DNA of 19,953 nucleotides from DASRTE01 sp035316885 (GCA_035316885.1 DATHII010000351.1:1-19953); one strand, 5' to 3'; shown: positions 6,868 to 14,406, numbered from the stretch's first letter. The notes: generated by a model from the letters alone, not told the origin. Translations and numbers: made by a program.

Positions 6868-7698
6868 ATGCAGCCGGATCGTGGCTCTCAGGGAGTCGAC
6901 TCGGAGGCGGTGCGTTCGGAGATCGACACGAACGTGCCGCAGTCGGCGAGGGTGTACGACTTCCTGCTGGGTGGCAAGGACAATTTCGCCGCCGATCGTG
7001 CGGTGGGCGGGATGCTCATCGAGCAGGTCCCTGCGCTGCCGCTCATGGTGAAGGCCCAGCGTGCCTTCCTTGCGCGCGCCGTCCGATACCTGGTGGCTGA
7101 AGCGGGTGTCCGGCAGTTCCTTGACATCGGCACCGGTATCCCGACGGCCAACAACGTCCATGAGGTCGCTCAGGAAATCGCTCCCGAGGTCCGGGTGCTG
7201 TACGTAGACAACGACCCCATCGTCCTCGCGCATGCACGGGCGCTGATGACGGGTCATCCGGCGGGGAAGACGGCGTTCATCCAAGCCGACCTTCGCGAGC
7301 CCGCCGCCATCATGGCCGACCCGACCCTGTCGGCGACCCTGGACCTGACGGAGCCGGTGGCGCTGATGCTGGTGGGCATCCTCATGCACCTACGCGACGC
7401 GGATGACCCGTACAAGATCGTCGCCACGCTGTTGGACGCGCTACCGTCCGGCAGTCATCTGACGCTCACCCATCCGTCTGCGGACTTCGACCCGGCGGCC
7501 ATGACCGCGCTGGCCGCCTCGGCCGAGCAGTCCGGAATCCCCTACGTGCCGCGCAGCCGGGCCGACACCGAGCGGTTCTCCACCGGCCTGGACCTCGTCG
7601 ACCCGGGAGTGGTACCGATCCTCGGCTGGCGGCCCGACGAGGAGCCAGCCGACGTCAACAGCGTCTACGGCTGGGCCAGCGTCGCCCGCAAGCCCTGA
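6868..7698 (+). CDS. SAM-dependent methyltransferase (DUF574/Methyltransf_19 family)
   Basis: This 276-residue cytoplasmic protein has the family hallmark near the N-terminus, PQSARVYDFLLGGKDNFAADR (about 24-44). It is followed by the SAM-binding motif FLDIGTGIPTANN (about 103-115), YVDNDPIVLAHA, the acidic post-motif QADLRE and the GILMHLRD segment. The family is abundant in actinobacteria. It is assumed to methylate small molecules or to act with secondary-metabolite and regulatory operons, but no reaction is established. The ATG is certain because AGGAGGAG (6856-6863) lies just upstream. The length is typical. The gene may be monocistronic, with 136 nt to the next gene. Confidence 0.95.
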   Translation: MQPDRGSQGVDSEAVRSEIDTNVPQSARVYDFLLGGKDNFAADRAVGGMLIEQVPALPLMVKAQRAFLARAVRYLVAEAGVRQFLDIGTGIPTANNVHEVAQEIAPEVRVLYVDNDPIVLAHARALMTGHPAGKTAFIQADLREPAAIMADPTLSATLDLTEPVALMLVGILMHLRDADDPYKIVATLLDALPSGSHLTLTHPSADFDPAAMTALAASAEQSGIPYVPRSRADTERFSTGLDLVDPGVVPILGWRPDEEPADVNSVYGWASVARKP

Positions 7699-7833
7699 CT
7701 TGGGCGAAACTCTGTTGACGGCGGGCAGACCGGCTTGTGACCATCGGGACATGATTTACCCCGCCGCGCAGCCCTGACCCCGGGCTGACCGCGTCCGCGT
7801 CGCGGTCGGCGCCCGACAGACCCGGCACACCGG

Positions 7834-9084
7834 GTGGCGACGATGAGCCGCCCACCGCGAGGTCTCGCCGGGCGTGCGGTCGGCTACTTCGCCGTCCGCG
7901 ATCTCATCCCGCTATACGCGGTCTATGCGTTGCTGTTCAGCGACCATGGTCTTTCGACCGGCGAGGTCTCCTCGCTACTGGCCATCTGGTCGGTCACCGC
8001 GTTCGTCATTGAGGTTCCCTCCGGCGCCTGGGCCGACGTGGTCTCCCGCCGTGCGTTGCTGGTTCTCAGCTCCCTGTTGTACGCCGCCGGTTTCTCGCTC
8101 TGGACGGCCGTTCCGTCGTATGCGGCCTTCGCCGCCGGGTTCGTGCTCTGGGGCATCAGCGGCGCATTGATGTCCGGGACGTTCCAGGCACTGCTGTACG
8201 ACGAACTCGCGGTCCACGGTGCCGCCTCGCACTACGCACGGCTGATGGGTTGGGCCAACTCCCTGGCCATGGTCGCCACCCTCGTCGGCACCGCGCTGGC
8301 CGCTCCGTTGTTCGCGATCGGCGGATACGTGCTCGTCGGATGGGTCAGCGTCGGCATCGCACTGGTGCAGGCGGTACTCGCGCTCTCTCTTCCGGCCGCG
8401 CCCCGGGTAGCCGAGGCGGACGAGACCCACGTTGTCGGGTCACCCGAGATACGTGGCAGTCTCGTCAACCGCTACGTGGCCATGCTGCGGTCCGGCCTGG
8501 CCGAGGTCCTGCGTCAGCGCCTCGTCCGGCACGCGGTACTGATCGTCTCGATGCTGGGGTTGTTGGCGTTCGACGAATACCTCCCGCTCGTTGCCCGCGA
8601 GAACGGCGCGGCGACGGAGACGGTCCCATTACTGGTCGCGCTGACCGTCGCCGGTCCCGCGATCGGGACGGCGCTGGCTGGTCGGACCGCGCACATGCGT
8701 GGCCGCACCATGGCGTGGGCGCTTGCCGCTGCGGCGATCCTGATCGCGATCGGCGCGGCCGAGGGCCGGTGGCTCGGCTTCCTGGCCATCGGCGCCGGCT
8801 TCGGCATCGCCGGCAACGTGACGATCGTGGCCGAGGCCCGCCTTCAGGATGCGATCACCGGGCCGGCCCGGGCCACCGTGACGTCCGTTTCCGGCCTGCT
8901 CAGCGAGGTCTTCGCGGTGGCGGTGTTCGCCGCATTCGCGCTCGGTTCGGTGTGGCACGCCGTGTCGACAATGGTGACAGTGCTGACCGTTCCCATCCTC
9001 CTGATCGCGGTTCTCGTCCCGCGCTGGCTCCCCACCTCTGGAGCCGCCGCCGCACGCGACGACGCGGTCAAGGCCGTGTCATGA
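7834..9084 (+). CDS. Major facilitator superfamily transporter
   Basis: This integral membrane protein of up to 416 residues has about twelve hydrophobic helices. The loop between helices 2 and 3 carries the MFS motif-A variant GAWADVVSRR, and the central cytoplasmic loop (about 190-215) is hydrophilic. The N-terminal region (FAVRDLIPLYAVYALLFSDHGLS) resembles actinobacterial drug/proton antiporter-like MFS proteins. The substrate is unknown; export of a small molecule is the usual role. Two starts are possible, GTG 7834 and ATG 7843, and neither has a good ribosome site. The preceding 135 nt show no clear promoter. The stop overlaps the stop of the convergent flavoprotein gene by 6 nt. Confidence 0.92.
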   Translation: MATMSRPPRGLAGRAVGYFAVRDLIPLYAVYALLFSDHGLSTGEVSSLLAIWSVTAFVIEVPSGAWADVVSRRALLVLSSLLYAAGFSLWTAVPSYAAFAAGFVLWGISGALMSGTFQALLYDELAVHGAASHYARLMGWANSLAMVATLVGTALAAPLFAIGGYVLVGWVSVGIALVQAVLALSLPAAPRVAEADETHVVGSPEIRGSLVNRYVAMLRSGLAEVLRQRLVRHAVLIVSMLGLLAFDEYLPLVARENGAATETVPLLVALTVAGPAIGTALAGRTAHMRGRTMAWALAAAAILIAIGAAEGRWLGFLAIGAGFGIAGNVTIVAEARLQDAITGPARATVTSVSGLLSEVFAVAVFAAFALGSVWHAVSTMVTVLTVPILLIAVLVPRWLPTSGAAAARDDAVKAVS

Positions 9085-10476
9085 GGCGGAGCCTGCCCGA
9101 GGGCGGATGTTGTGGTTGAGGTGGAAGACGTTGTCCGGGTCGTACCGGTGCTTCAACGCCGCCAGCCGCGCGAGCTTGTCGGGACCATAGGCCCGCCGCA
9201 CGCCCTCCTCGCCTTCGTCGCCCAGGACGTTCACATAGACGCCGCTGGCATACGGCTCGAGGGCGGCGCCGACGCGGCGGGCAGCCGCTATCCGCTGTTC
9301 GTCCTCGGCCGGGTCGGTCCAGGCGGCGGCCGCGACGAACTCGACCATCGCGTCGCGATTGCTGAAGGCGCTCTGGTCGTCGGAAGGCGAGGCGATGGCA
9401 CCGCCGTAGGACTGAAGGGAGGCACCCGGCAGCATCGACCGGTCAGGATCCGCGTCCGGTGTGCCTTGGGCCAGGAACGCGTCGATCGAGGCATCCGGCA
9501 ACTGCGCCAGGTAGTGGCCCTTCCAGTACCGCCGGCGAAGTCCGTGGCGGTGCACCTCGTCGTCCATGCTCTGGAGGTCGAGATAGGTCAGGCGCTCGAC
9601 GCGCTCCGCGACCTGGTTCCCCAGATTGGAGAACGACGGCAGTAGGCGGCGCCCCTCGTCAGGATCACCGACCCAGACGAAACCCGCACTCGCGAGCGGC
9701 CGATTGTGCAACGCGCGCGGCAGGAATGGCCACTCGCCGCTCGTGCCGACCCATGCGGTGAGCGTCGCCCGGGTCGGGGCGTCGGCGATGAGGTCGCGCC
9801 AACGGCGTAGCGCGGCAGGAGCCTCGGCTGGGCTGAAGAAGTAGTCGGCGAGCAGCGCAGCCGTGCCTATCCGGTGGAGGCGGAACTCGAACTCCGTCAC
9901 GATGCCGAAGTTGCCCCCGCCACCACGCAGGCCCCAGAACAGGTCGGCGTTCTCCGACTCGCTGGCGCGCACCGTCGCGCCATCCGCCGTCACGACCTCG
10001 AACGCCACGACGTTGTCGCATGCCAGGCCGAACTCGCGGGCCAGCCAGCCCATCCCGCCGCCGAGCGTGAGGCCCCCAACGCCGGTGTGTGACACGTTGC
10101 CGGCCGTGGTCGCGAGACCGAACTGTTGCGTGGCTCGATCCAGGTTGCCGAGCGCCGCTCCGCCTTGGACCCAGGCACGACCGGAGTCCGGATCCACGCG
10201 TACGGACTGCAGGCCGGTCAGGTCGATCATCAGTCCGCCGTCCGGCACGCATATGCCCAGCACGCTGTGACCACCACAGCGCACCCCGATCTCGAGGCCA
10301 CGTTCACGGCCGAAGCCGACCGCCGCGGCCACATCTGCGGCGCTCCGGCACCGGGCGATCACGGCCGGCCGCCGGTCGATCATCGCGTTCCAGACGGTTC
10401 GTGCGGCGTCGTAGCCGTCGTCCCCCGGCTGGACCAACAGGCCGTCGAAGCCGCGAGCGTGCAATTCCTGTCTCAT
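9079..10476 (-). CDS. FAD-binding oxidoreductase, berberine-bridge-enzyme type
   Basis: This 465-residue flavoprotein has an N-terminal PCMH-type FAD domain (about 30-210) and a C-terminal BBE motif (YDPDNVFHLNHNI, near 445-460). RCGGHS at 67-71 places His70 at the usual 8-alpha-histidyl FAD attachment site. The cysteine used by bicovalent members is absent: the aligned segment reads NVSHTGVGG, so a single covalent link is expected. Such enzymes oxidise alcohols, sugars or phenolic and alkaloid metabolites with oxygen. The substrate here is unknown. AGGAG lies 9 nt before the ATG. The gene is last in the minus-strand run that begins at the LuxR regulator, and it follows a decayed RibD_C fragment. 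Confidence 0.93.
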   Translation of the reverse strand: MRQELHARGFDGLLVQPGDDGYDAARTVWNAMIDRRPAVIARCRSAADVAAAVGFGRERGLEIGVRCGGHSVLGICVPDGGLMIDLTGLQSVRVDPDSGRAWVQGGAALGNLDRATQQFGLATTAGNVSHTGVGGLTLGGGMGWLAREFGLACDNVVAFEVVTADGATVRASESENADLFWGLRGGGGNFGIVTEFEFRLHRIGTAALLADYFFSPAEAPAALRRWRDLIADAPTRATLTAWVGTSGEWPFLPRALHNRPLASAGFVWVGDPDEGRRLLPSFSNLGNQVAERVERLTYLDLQSMDDEVHRHGLRRRYWKGHYLAQLPDASIDAFLAQGTPDADPDRSMLPGASLQSYGGAIASPSDDQSAFSNRDAMVEFVAAAAWTDPAEDEQRIAAARRVGAALEPYASGVYVNVLGDEGEEGVRRAYGPDKLARLAALKHRYDPDNVFHLNHNIRPRAGSAS

Positions 10477-10498
10477 TCATCCACTCCTGTTCGAAGAG

Positions 10499-10609
10499 TC
10501 AGATATCTCCACCGAGCAGGACAGGCGCGACGTGGATCTGCAGCTCGTCGATCAGCCCGGCAAGTAGGCATTGCTGGCCCACGTTCACGCCGCCCATGAC
10601 CACGATCGG
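10499..10609 (-). pseudogene. Fragment of a RibD_C / dihydrofolate-reductase-like gene
   Basis: Between the VOC gene and the flavoprotein, the minus strand encodes PIVVMGGVNVGQQCLLAGLI followed by DELQIHVAPVLLGGDI and a stop at 10499-10501. This matches the C-terminal part of RibD_C-type reductases (typically GGANVGQQYLRAGLVDEL, then HVAPVLLGGGTRLF). Only about 36 codons remain. The N-terminal NADPH-binding part is missing, since the similarity begins just after the VOC stop, and the protein ends where family members continue with GTRLF. An ATG at 10597 could start a 32-residue peptide, but no function is expected. It appears to be a deletion relic within the operon. Confidence 0.75.
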
Positions 10610-10611
10610 CC

Positions 10612-11028
10612 TCAGTCGCGAGCACTGATCTGCTGCACTGCCCAGCCGTTGCCGTCCGGATCGCTGAAATAGAAGAAGCCGACGTTGTCGAGTGCGTCGC
10701 CGGCTCGGCTCGGACGCAGGCCGTCCGTGTCGTACACCTGGATACCGGTAACATCCACGCCGCGCTCGACGAGTTCGGCGTGCGCCGCCCTGAGGTCGGC
10801 AACGACCAACTGAGTGCCCTTGAGCGATCCCGGCGGCATGTCGGGGACAGCTCCCTTCCCGATGACGATCGAGCAGCCCGACCCCTGGGGAGTCAGCTGA
10901 ACGACTCGGACGTCTTCGCTGACGACGGTGTCATAGTCCACGTCGAACCCGAGTTGCTCGCCGTAGAAGGCCTTCGCGCGGTCCACGTCCGTGACGGGAA
11001 CACATACCACCTCGAGCGTCCAGTTCAT
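10612..11028 (-). CDS. VOC-family (glyoxalase/bleomycin-resistance-like) protein
   Basis: This 138-residue protein has the paired beta-alpha-beta-beta-beta modules of vicinal oxygen chelate proteins: VVCVPVTDVDRAKAFYGEQL at the start, GSGCSIVIG in the middle, then VADLRAAHAELVERGVDV and a closing DNVGFFYFSDPDGNGWAVQQ. Members bind metals or sequester or modify small molecules (glyoxalase, dioxygenase or drug-binding roles). Which applies here cannot be decided. AGAGGA lies close to the ATG. It follows the VOC/DUF1579 fusion gene with a 40-nt gap and is probably co-transcribed with it. Confidence 0.93.
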   Translation of the reverse strand: MNWTLEVVCVPVTDVDRAKAFYGEQLGFDVDYDTVVSEDVRVVQLTPQGSGCSIVIGKGAVPDMPPGSLKGTQLVVADLRAAHAELVERGVDVTGIQVYDTDGLRPSRAGDALDNVGFFYFSDPDGNGWAVQQISARD

Positions 11029-11068
11029 GGGTTCCTCTTCGTGTCGTCCGCGATCGGGTGCCGGGAGT

Positions 11069-11950
11069 TCAGGCGGGTCGACCCTCCGGTCCGGCGGCTC
11101 GCGTCATCGTTGTGCGCCGCCAAGGTCTCCACTCACCGTCGTCGCCTCGAAGCTCCCAGTCGTGGGTGACAGTACCGTCGGGGTTCTCGAGGACGGTGAA
11201 CCTGGCCGGGCCGGTGAACCTCAGGTTGCCGTCCACGACCTCTCCCTCGTACATGCTTCCGTCATGGAAGGGACCGTTGCCGTCGAAGAAATGGGTGCGA
11301 TAACGCGCCGTCGAGGCGTCGAAACCGTAGAACATGACCCCCTTCTGAACTGCACCGCCCGGTAGTTCTCGACCTGGATCCTCGGTCGGGTCGCCGAAGA
11401 CCGCATCCCAGCGGTGCACAAGGAAGAATCCGCCGTGCAGCCATTCGAACGTGTCGATGCTGGTCGACCTCATGCGCGGCCCGGAGAAATCGGGCGTGGT
11501 CTCCCCTTCGAGGTTCCAGGTGCCCACGAGGAAGTCGAGACGTCGTAGTGCGGGGTCGGGGGTCGGGGGCTGATCCCATTGGCCCAGGGCGTAGCGGGTG
11601 CCTTCGTTGTCCTCGAACAGCGCCCACCATCCGAACTGCTGCTTGGAGGGTGGCAGCGGGAACCGCACGCCACGCCGGCTGAGCTCGGCGTAGGTCTGCT
11701 CGATGTCGGCACAGTTGAAGAACAGGTTCGAATGTGGCAGCCGATCGGGGACCGCGCGCCGCGGCTCGTCGGCCTGCCGCGGGCTCAACGCCAGAAGCAG
11801 GTCCTGGCGGGGTGGCTTGACCTCGATCCAGCGCTCGTCGCCGTAGGTCTCGTCACGGACGACGGTGAATCCCATCGTGGTGGTCCAGAACTCCAGCGCG
11901 GCTTGCTGGTCCTCGACCGGCACCATGACCTTGGAGACGTTGGTGATCAT
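11069..11950 (-). CDS. Fusion of a VOC domain with a DUF1579-like beta-barrel domain
   Basis: This 293-residue protein is read from ATG 11948-11950, chosen because AGGAGG and GAGGA lie just upstream and the VOC domain starts there; an in-frame extension to 12049 lacks family character. Residues about 1-125 form a VOC domain (MITNVSKVMVPVEDQQAALE to LFEDNEGTRYALGQWD). Residues about 130-285 look like a DUF1579-type lipocalin-like domain: LRRLDFLVGTWNLEGE, WLHGGFFLVHRWDAVFG, GVMFYGFDASTARYRTHFFD and FTVLENPDGTVTHDWE. Both domains bind small ligands in other proteins. The combined role is unknown. It lies downstream of the LuxR regulator and upstream of a second VOC gene, in one direction. Confidence 0.88.
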   Translation of the reverse strand: MITNVSKVMVPVEDQQAALEFWTTTMGFTVVRDETYGDERWIEVKPPRQDLLLALSPRQADEPRRAVPDRLPHSNLFFNCADIEQTYAELSRRGVRFPLPPSKQQFGWWALFEDNEGTRYALGQWDQPPTPDPALRRLDFLVGTWNLEGETTPDFSGPRMRSTSIDTFEWLHGGFFLVHRWDAVFGDPTEDPGRELPGGAVQKGVMFYGFDASTARYRTHFFDGNGPFHDGSMYEGEVVDGNLRFTGPARFTVLENPDGTVTHDWELRGDDGEWRPWRRTTMTRAAGPEGRPA

Positions 11951-12075
11951 CAGGTCCTCGCCTCCTGCACGCGTCCTGGGTGTCGGGTCGGGCGCCGCGC
12001 CCGTTGTTTCACATGGTGCGTCGAATCGCTTGGGCCGTTCTCGACACATCGTCAGGACCGGCCCTTGCGTGTGTC

Positions 12076-12092
12076 TTGAACGAATCGCTCAA
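12076..12092. promoter_or_regulatory. Imperfect 17-bp palindrome upstream of the VOC fusion gene
   Basis: TTGAACGA-A-TCGCTCAA is a palindrome with 7 of 8 arm pairs matching. It overlaps the stop codon of the LuxR gene and lies in the 138-nt gap before the VOC/DUF1579 start. It could be an operator or part of a weak terminator. The evidence is symmetry and position only. Confidence 0.3.
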
Positions 12093-13228
12093 CTACGCCG
12101 GCTGGAATCGCGGAGTTCGAGCAGCAGGCGGGTCAGCGCGACACGCGAGCTCACGTCCAACTTGCGGTAGATGCGCTTCACGTACTGGCTGACCGTGTGG
12201 TGGCTGAGGCTCAGCCGTTCGGCGATCTCGCGGTCGGAGCGGCCGTCGACGACGAACAGCGCCACATCCCGCTCACGTGGCGTCAGGGCCATCAGCGTCC
12301 CCGTGGAGATCTCGAACCGATCGCGCTGCAGTTCCAACACCGTGATCAGGGCGCCGCCCTCGGCGCGGGTGTAGCTCGAGTGGCCGTGCAGCAGCCCGGT
12401 TCCACCGTCCACCGACTCAACCTCGACGTGGCGAGAGAAGCCCTCGCCGCCGCCCGGACGGGCGATCACGCGGTGTAAGGCACGTTCTGCGTCCACCACC
12501 TCGGCCAGCACGCACCTGGCGGCCTCGTTGAGGCGCGGGTCGGGGTCCGTCGGATCAGTGATCACCACCGCGGTCCCCGTGCGGTCGAGGGCGACGACCA
12601 CCTGGTCACGCTCACGCTCGAGGCCTTCCCTGGAATGGATCCCCTCGATCACGGTCCCGACCACGCGGCCCAGTGCCTCGGTCAATCGCACTTCGTACGG
12701 GGTGAAGCCGCGGCCAGGGTCGTTTGTGCCGCAGTGCAACGTCCCGATGACTCCGTCGCGGTTGATGATGGGCGCTTGGACCTCGTGACGGATGTCGTGG
12801 AGGTACTTGAGTTTCGTGTAGAGCGGGTCCTCGAGCCACTCGTCCATCGACTCCATCAGCGCCATGTTGTAGACGGCGCGCCCGGTGGCGTCGAGCTGCG
12901 TCTGCAGCCAGTTCAACTCCCGCCCTCCCCGCTCGTAGCGCGCCAGGAAGCTGTCGCTGACACCCATTGGGGCAAGGCACAGCTGATCGCCGGTCCATGG
13001 ATCGGCGACGTACAGCGCGTACATCGGAAGATCGAACAGCCGGCCGAACCCCGTGACGAAGCGGCGTTCGAGCTGCCGGTGGCTCGTGGAGGCGCACAGC
13101 GTCTGGGCGAATTGCAGCAACTCGACCCCGCCGGGCTCACCGCCCGCCGCCTGCCCGCCCGGGTACGGCGCAAGCCTGTCCGTGGCCGAGGGCGGGACCT
13201 TGACATTGGTGTCCATGACTCTGCTCAT
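12089..13228 (-). CDS. GAF-containing LuxR-type transcriptional regulator
   Basis: This 379-residue cytoplasmic regulator has a GAF-like sensor region (about 35-200), a PAS-like or linker region (about 210-300) and a C-terminal LuxR helix-turn-helix (about 315-375: LTPRERDVALFVVDGRSDRE, IAERLSLSHHTVSQYVKRIY). No receiver domain is seen, so it is not a classical response regulator and presumably senses a small ligand. GAGGGG lies 6 nt before the ATG. The start overlaps the stop of a 35-codon ORF (ATGA). It heads a minus-strand run of VOC and flavoprotein genes that it may control. A CCTTAG inverted repeat upstream is a possible site for it. Confidence 0.94.
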   Translation of the reverse strand: MSRVMDTNVKVPPSATDRLAPYPGGQAAGGEPGGVELLQFAQTLCASTSHRQLERRFVTGFGRLFDLPMYALYVADPWTGDQLCLAPMGVSDSFLARYERGGRELNWLQTQLDATGRAVYNMALMESMDEWLEDPLYTKLKYLHDIRHEVQAPIINRDGVIGTLHCGTNDPGRGFTPYEVRLTEALGRVVGTVIEGIHSREGLERERDQVVVALDRTGTAVVITDPTDPDPRLNEAARCVLAEVVDAERALHRVIARPGGGEGFSRHVEVESVDGGTGLLHGHSSYTRAEGGALITVLELQRDRFEISTGTLMALTPRERDVALFVVDGRSDREIAERLSLSHHTVSQYVKRIYRKLDVSSRVALTRLLLELRDSSRRS

Positions 13229-13332
13229 CCGAACCCCTCAGCGTCGCGCACGACGGTGGCACCGGCGAGACGGACGTGCCGCGGCGGCTGCGGGAACACT
13301 GCGCCACGGGCGGAGTCGTGGGTGATGCTCAT
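13225..13332 (-). CDS. Small ORF (35 aa) translationally coupled to the LuxR regulator
   Basis: ATG at 13330-13332 is preceded by GAGGAG with about 8 nt spacing, one of the clearer ribosome sites in this block. The frame runs 35 codons, begins MSITHDSARGAVFPQ, contains a PQPPRH segment, ends RDAEGFG, and stops with TGA overlapping the LuxR ATG (ATGA). The peptide has no hydrophobic helix, no signal sequence and no cysteines. I do not recognise it. It may be a short leader that couples translation of the regulator, or a small bioactive or regulatory peptide. Overlap and ribosome site support translation; a function is not shown. Confidence 0.6.
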   Translation of the reverse strand: MSITHDSARGAVFPQPPRHVRLAGATVVRDAEGFG

Positions 13333-13432
13333 GGCGTGACTCCTCGGACGTCTCTTCTTCTCAACGTCTACGAGGTTCGTCCTTAGGGCACCTGCACCGC
13401 ATCGGGCGATTACCTCATTGTGCTTGCCCGCG

Positions 13433-13478
13433 CTACCTTAGATGGTCCTGAGCAGGCGTTATCCCCGATCTAAGGTAG
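13433..13478. promoter_or_regulatory. Inverted repeat with CCTTAG motifs (candidate operator)
   Basis: CTACCTTAGAT (13433-13443) and ATCTAAGGTAG (13468-13478) are perfect 11-bp inverted arms separated by 24 nt. A third CCTTAG lies at 13381-13386. The 293-nt stretch 13333-13625 between the divergent 35-codon ORF/LuxR and PadR genes is otherwise without a convincing gene, so it should contain both promoters. The symmetric arms fit a dimeric regulator such as the neighbouring LuxR or PadR protein. Which one, if either, is unknown. Confidence 0.6.
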
Positions 13479-13513
13479 GGCACCGTCCACCGGTCGGTTG
13501 ACCCGGGATTCCA

Positions 13514-13591
13514 CTACTTGCGCTTTGGGCCGTGAGCAGGTTCCAGCACGAGGTTCACCGCCTGGTCGGAGGCCACGTTGCTCACCCGCAT
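13514..13591 (-). CDS. Very small possible ORF (25 aa) in the LuxR/PadR intergenic region
   Basis: On the minus strand AAGGAG lies about 10 nt before an ATG at 13591, followed by 25 codons (MRVSNVASDQAVNLVLEPAH, then GPKRK) to a TAG at 13514. The ribosome site spacing is acceptable, but the peptide matches nothing I know, and so short a frame may arise by chance in GC-rich DNA. It lies upstream of the CCTTAG repeat and points towards the LuxR gene. It is listed as tentative. Confidence 0.2.
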   Translation of the reverse strand: MRVSNVASDQAVNLVLEPAHGPKRK

Positions 13592-13625
13592 CTCATGACG
13601 ACTCCTTCAGGGAGGCCCTCCTGTC

Positions 13626-13967
13626 GTGGATACATCCATTACCCAGGCGGGGTTTCTGGTGCTGCTTGCGCTTGCCTCGGGCGAGGCACACGGGTACGCA
13701 GTCATGCAGTTCGCCGAGGAGACCACCGACGGGCGGGTCCGGTTGCCGCCGGGCACTCTGTACCGGACGATCTCGCGGTTGCTGGCCGACGGTCTCGTGG
13801 AGGAGATCGCGGGCCAAGATCCGGACGCCCCGCACGATGCCCGGCGCCGCTACTATCGGCTCACCAAACGGGGCCGGCAGGTCGCCGAGGACGAGGCCGA
13901 GCTCATCAAGCGGCTTGCCCGGGCGGCGTCCGGTGCCGGCCTGGCGAGAAGTCGGGGGCGAGCGTGA
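13626..13967 (+). CDS. PadR-family transcriptional regulator
   Basis: This 113-residue winged-helix protein has the core of the PadR family: FLVLLALASGEAHGYAVMQF (helices 1-2), the recognition region RLPPGTLYRTISRLLADGLV and the wing RRRYYRLTKRGRQVAEDEA. The short C-terminus lacks a long dimerisation helix, as in small PadR proteins. The start is GTG 13626; GGGAGG lies about 11 nt upstream and no better start is visible. Its stop overlaps the GTG of a VOC gene (GTGA), so regulator and VOC protein were co-translated. PadR proteins commonly repress neighbouring detoxification or transport genes. The divergent LuxR unit or its own operon are the likely targets. Confidence 0.93.
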   Translation: MDTSITQAGFLVLLALASGEAHGYAVMQFAEETTDGRVRLPPGTLYRTISRLLADGLVEEIAGQDPDAPHDARRRYYRLTKRGRQVAEDEAELIKRLARAASGAGLARSRGRA

Positions 13968-14406
13968 GCGACCTGCGACCCGCCGCGGTGACGCCGCACC
14001 TGTTCGTCCGGGACACCGACGCGGCCGTGAGCTTCTACGTGACGGCCTTCGGTGCGGTCGAGCTGTTTCGGAACACCTGTCCGACAGGACGGTGCTGTTC
14101 GTTGAGCTCGCCCTGGGGGAGGGCAGGGTGCTCATCAGCGAGGAGACGCCATCCCTGAACGCGCTGGCGCCACCAACCATCGGCGGATCCCCCGTGATGC
14201 TCCTGGTTGAGGTCGACGACGTGGACACGGTGGCCCGCCGGGCGACCGAGGCCGGCGCCGAGGTCGAAATGCCGGTGCAGGAGATGTTCTGGGGCGAACG
14301 CTACGGCGTCCTGGTCGATCCCTTCGGCCACCGGTGGGCGGTCTCGACCATCCGTGAACAGCTCACGCCAGACGACATCGCATCGCGCACGCCCACGGAC
14401 ATCTAA
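13964..14406 (+). pseudogene. PhnB-like VOC-family gene with an apparent 1-nt frameshift
   Basis: The gene starts at GTG 13964, overlapping the PadR stop, and reads VSDLRPAAVTPHLFVRDTDA then AVSFYVTAFGAVELFRNT. It then runs into a non-homologous tail. The similarity continues in the next frame as LSDRTVLFVELALGEGRVLI, then VMLLVEVDDVDTVARRATEA and MFWGERYGVLVDPFGHRWAV, ending at 14406. Adding one C near 14077 (ACC-TG to ACC-CTG) restores an uninterrupted 147-residue protein of normal size. The downstream half carries the typical PhnB-like signature. It is either a recent frameshift mutation or a sequencing error; the intact coding pattern on both sides favours a very recent event or an error. 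Confidence 0.8.
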
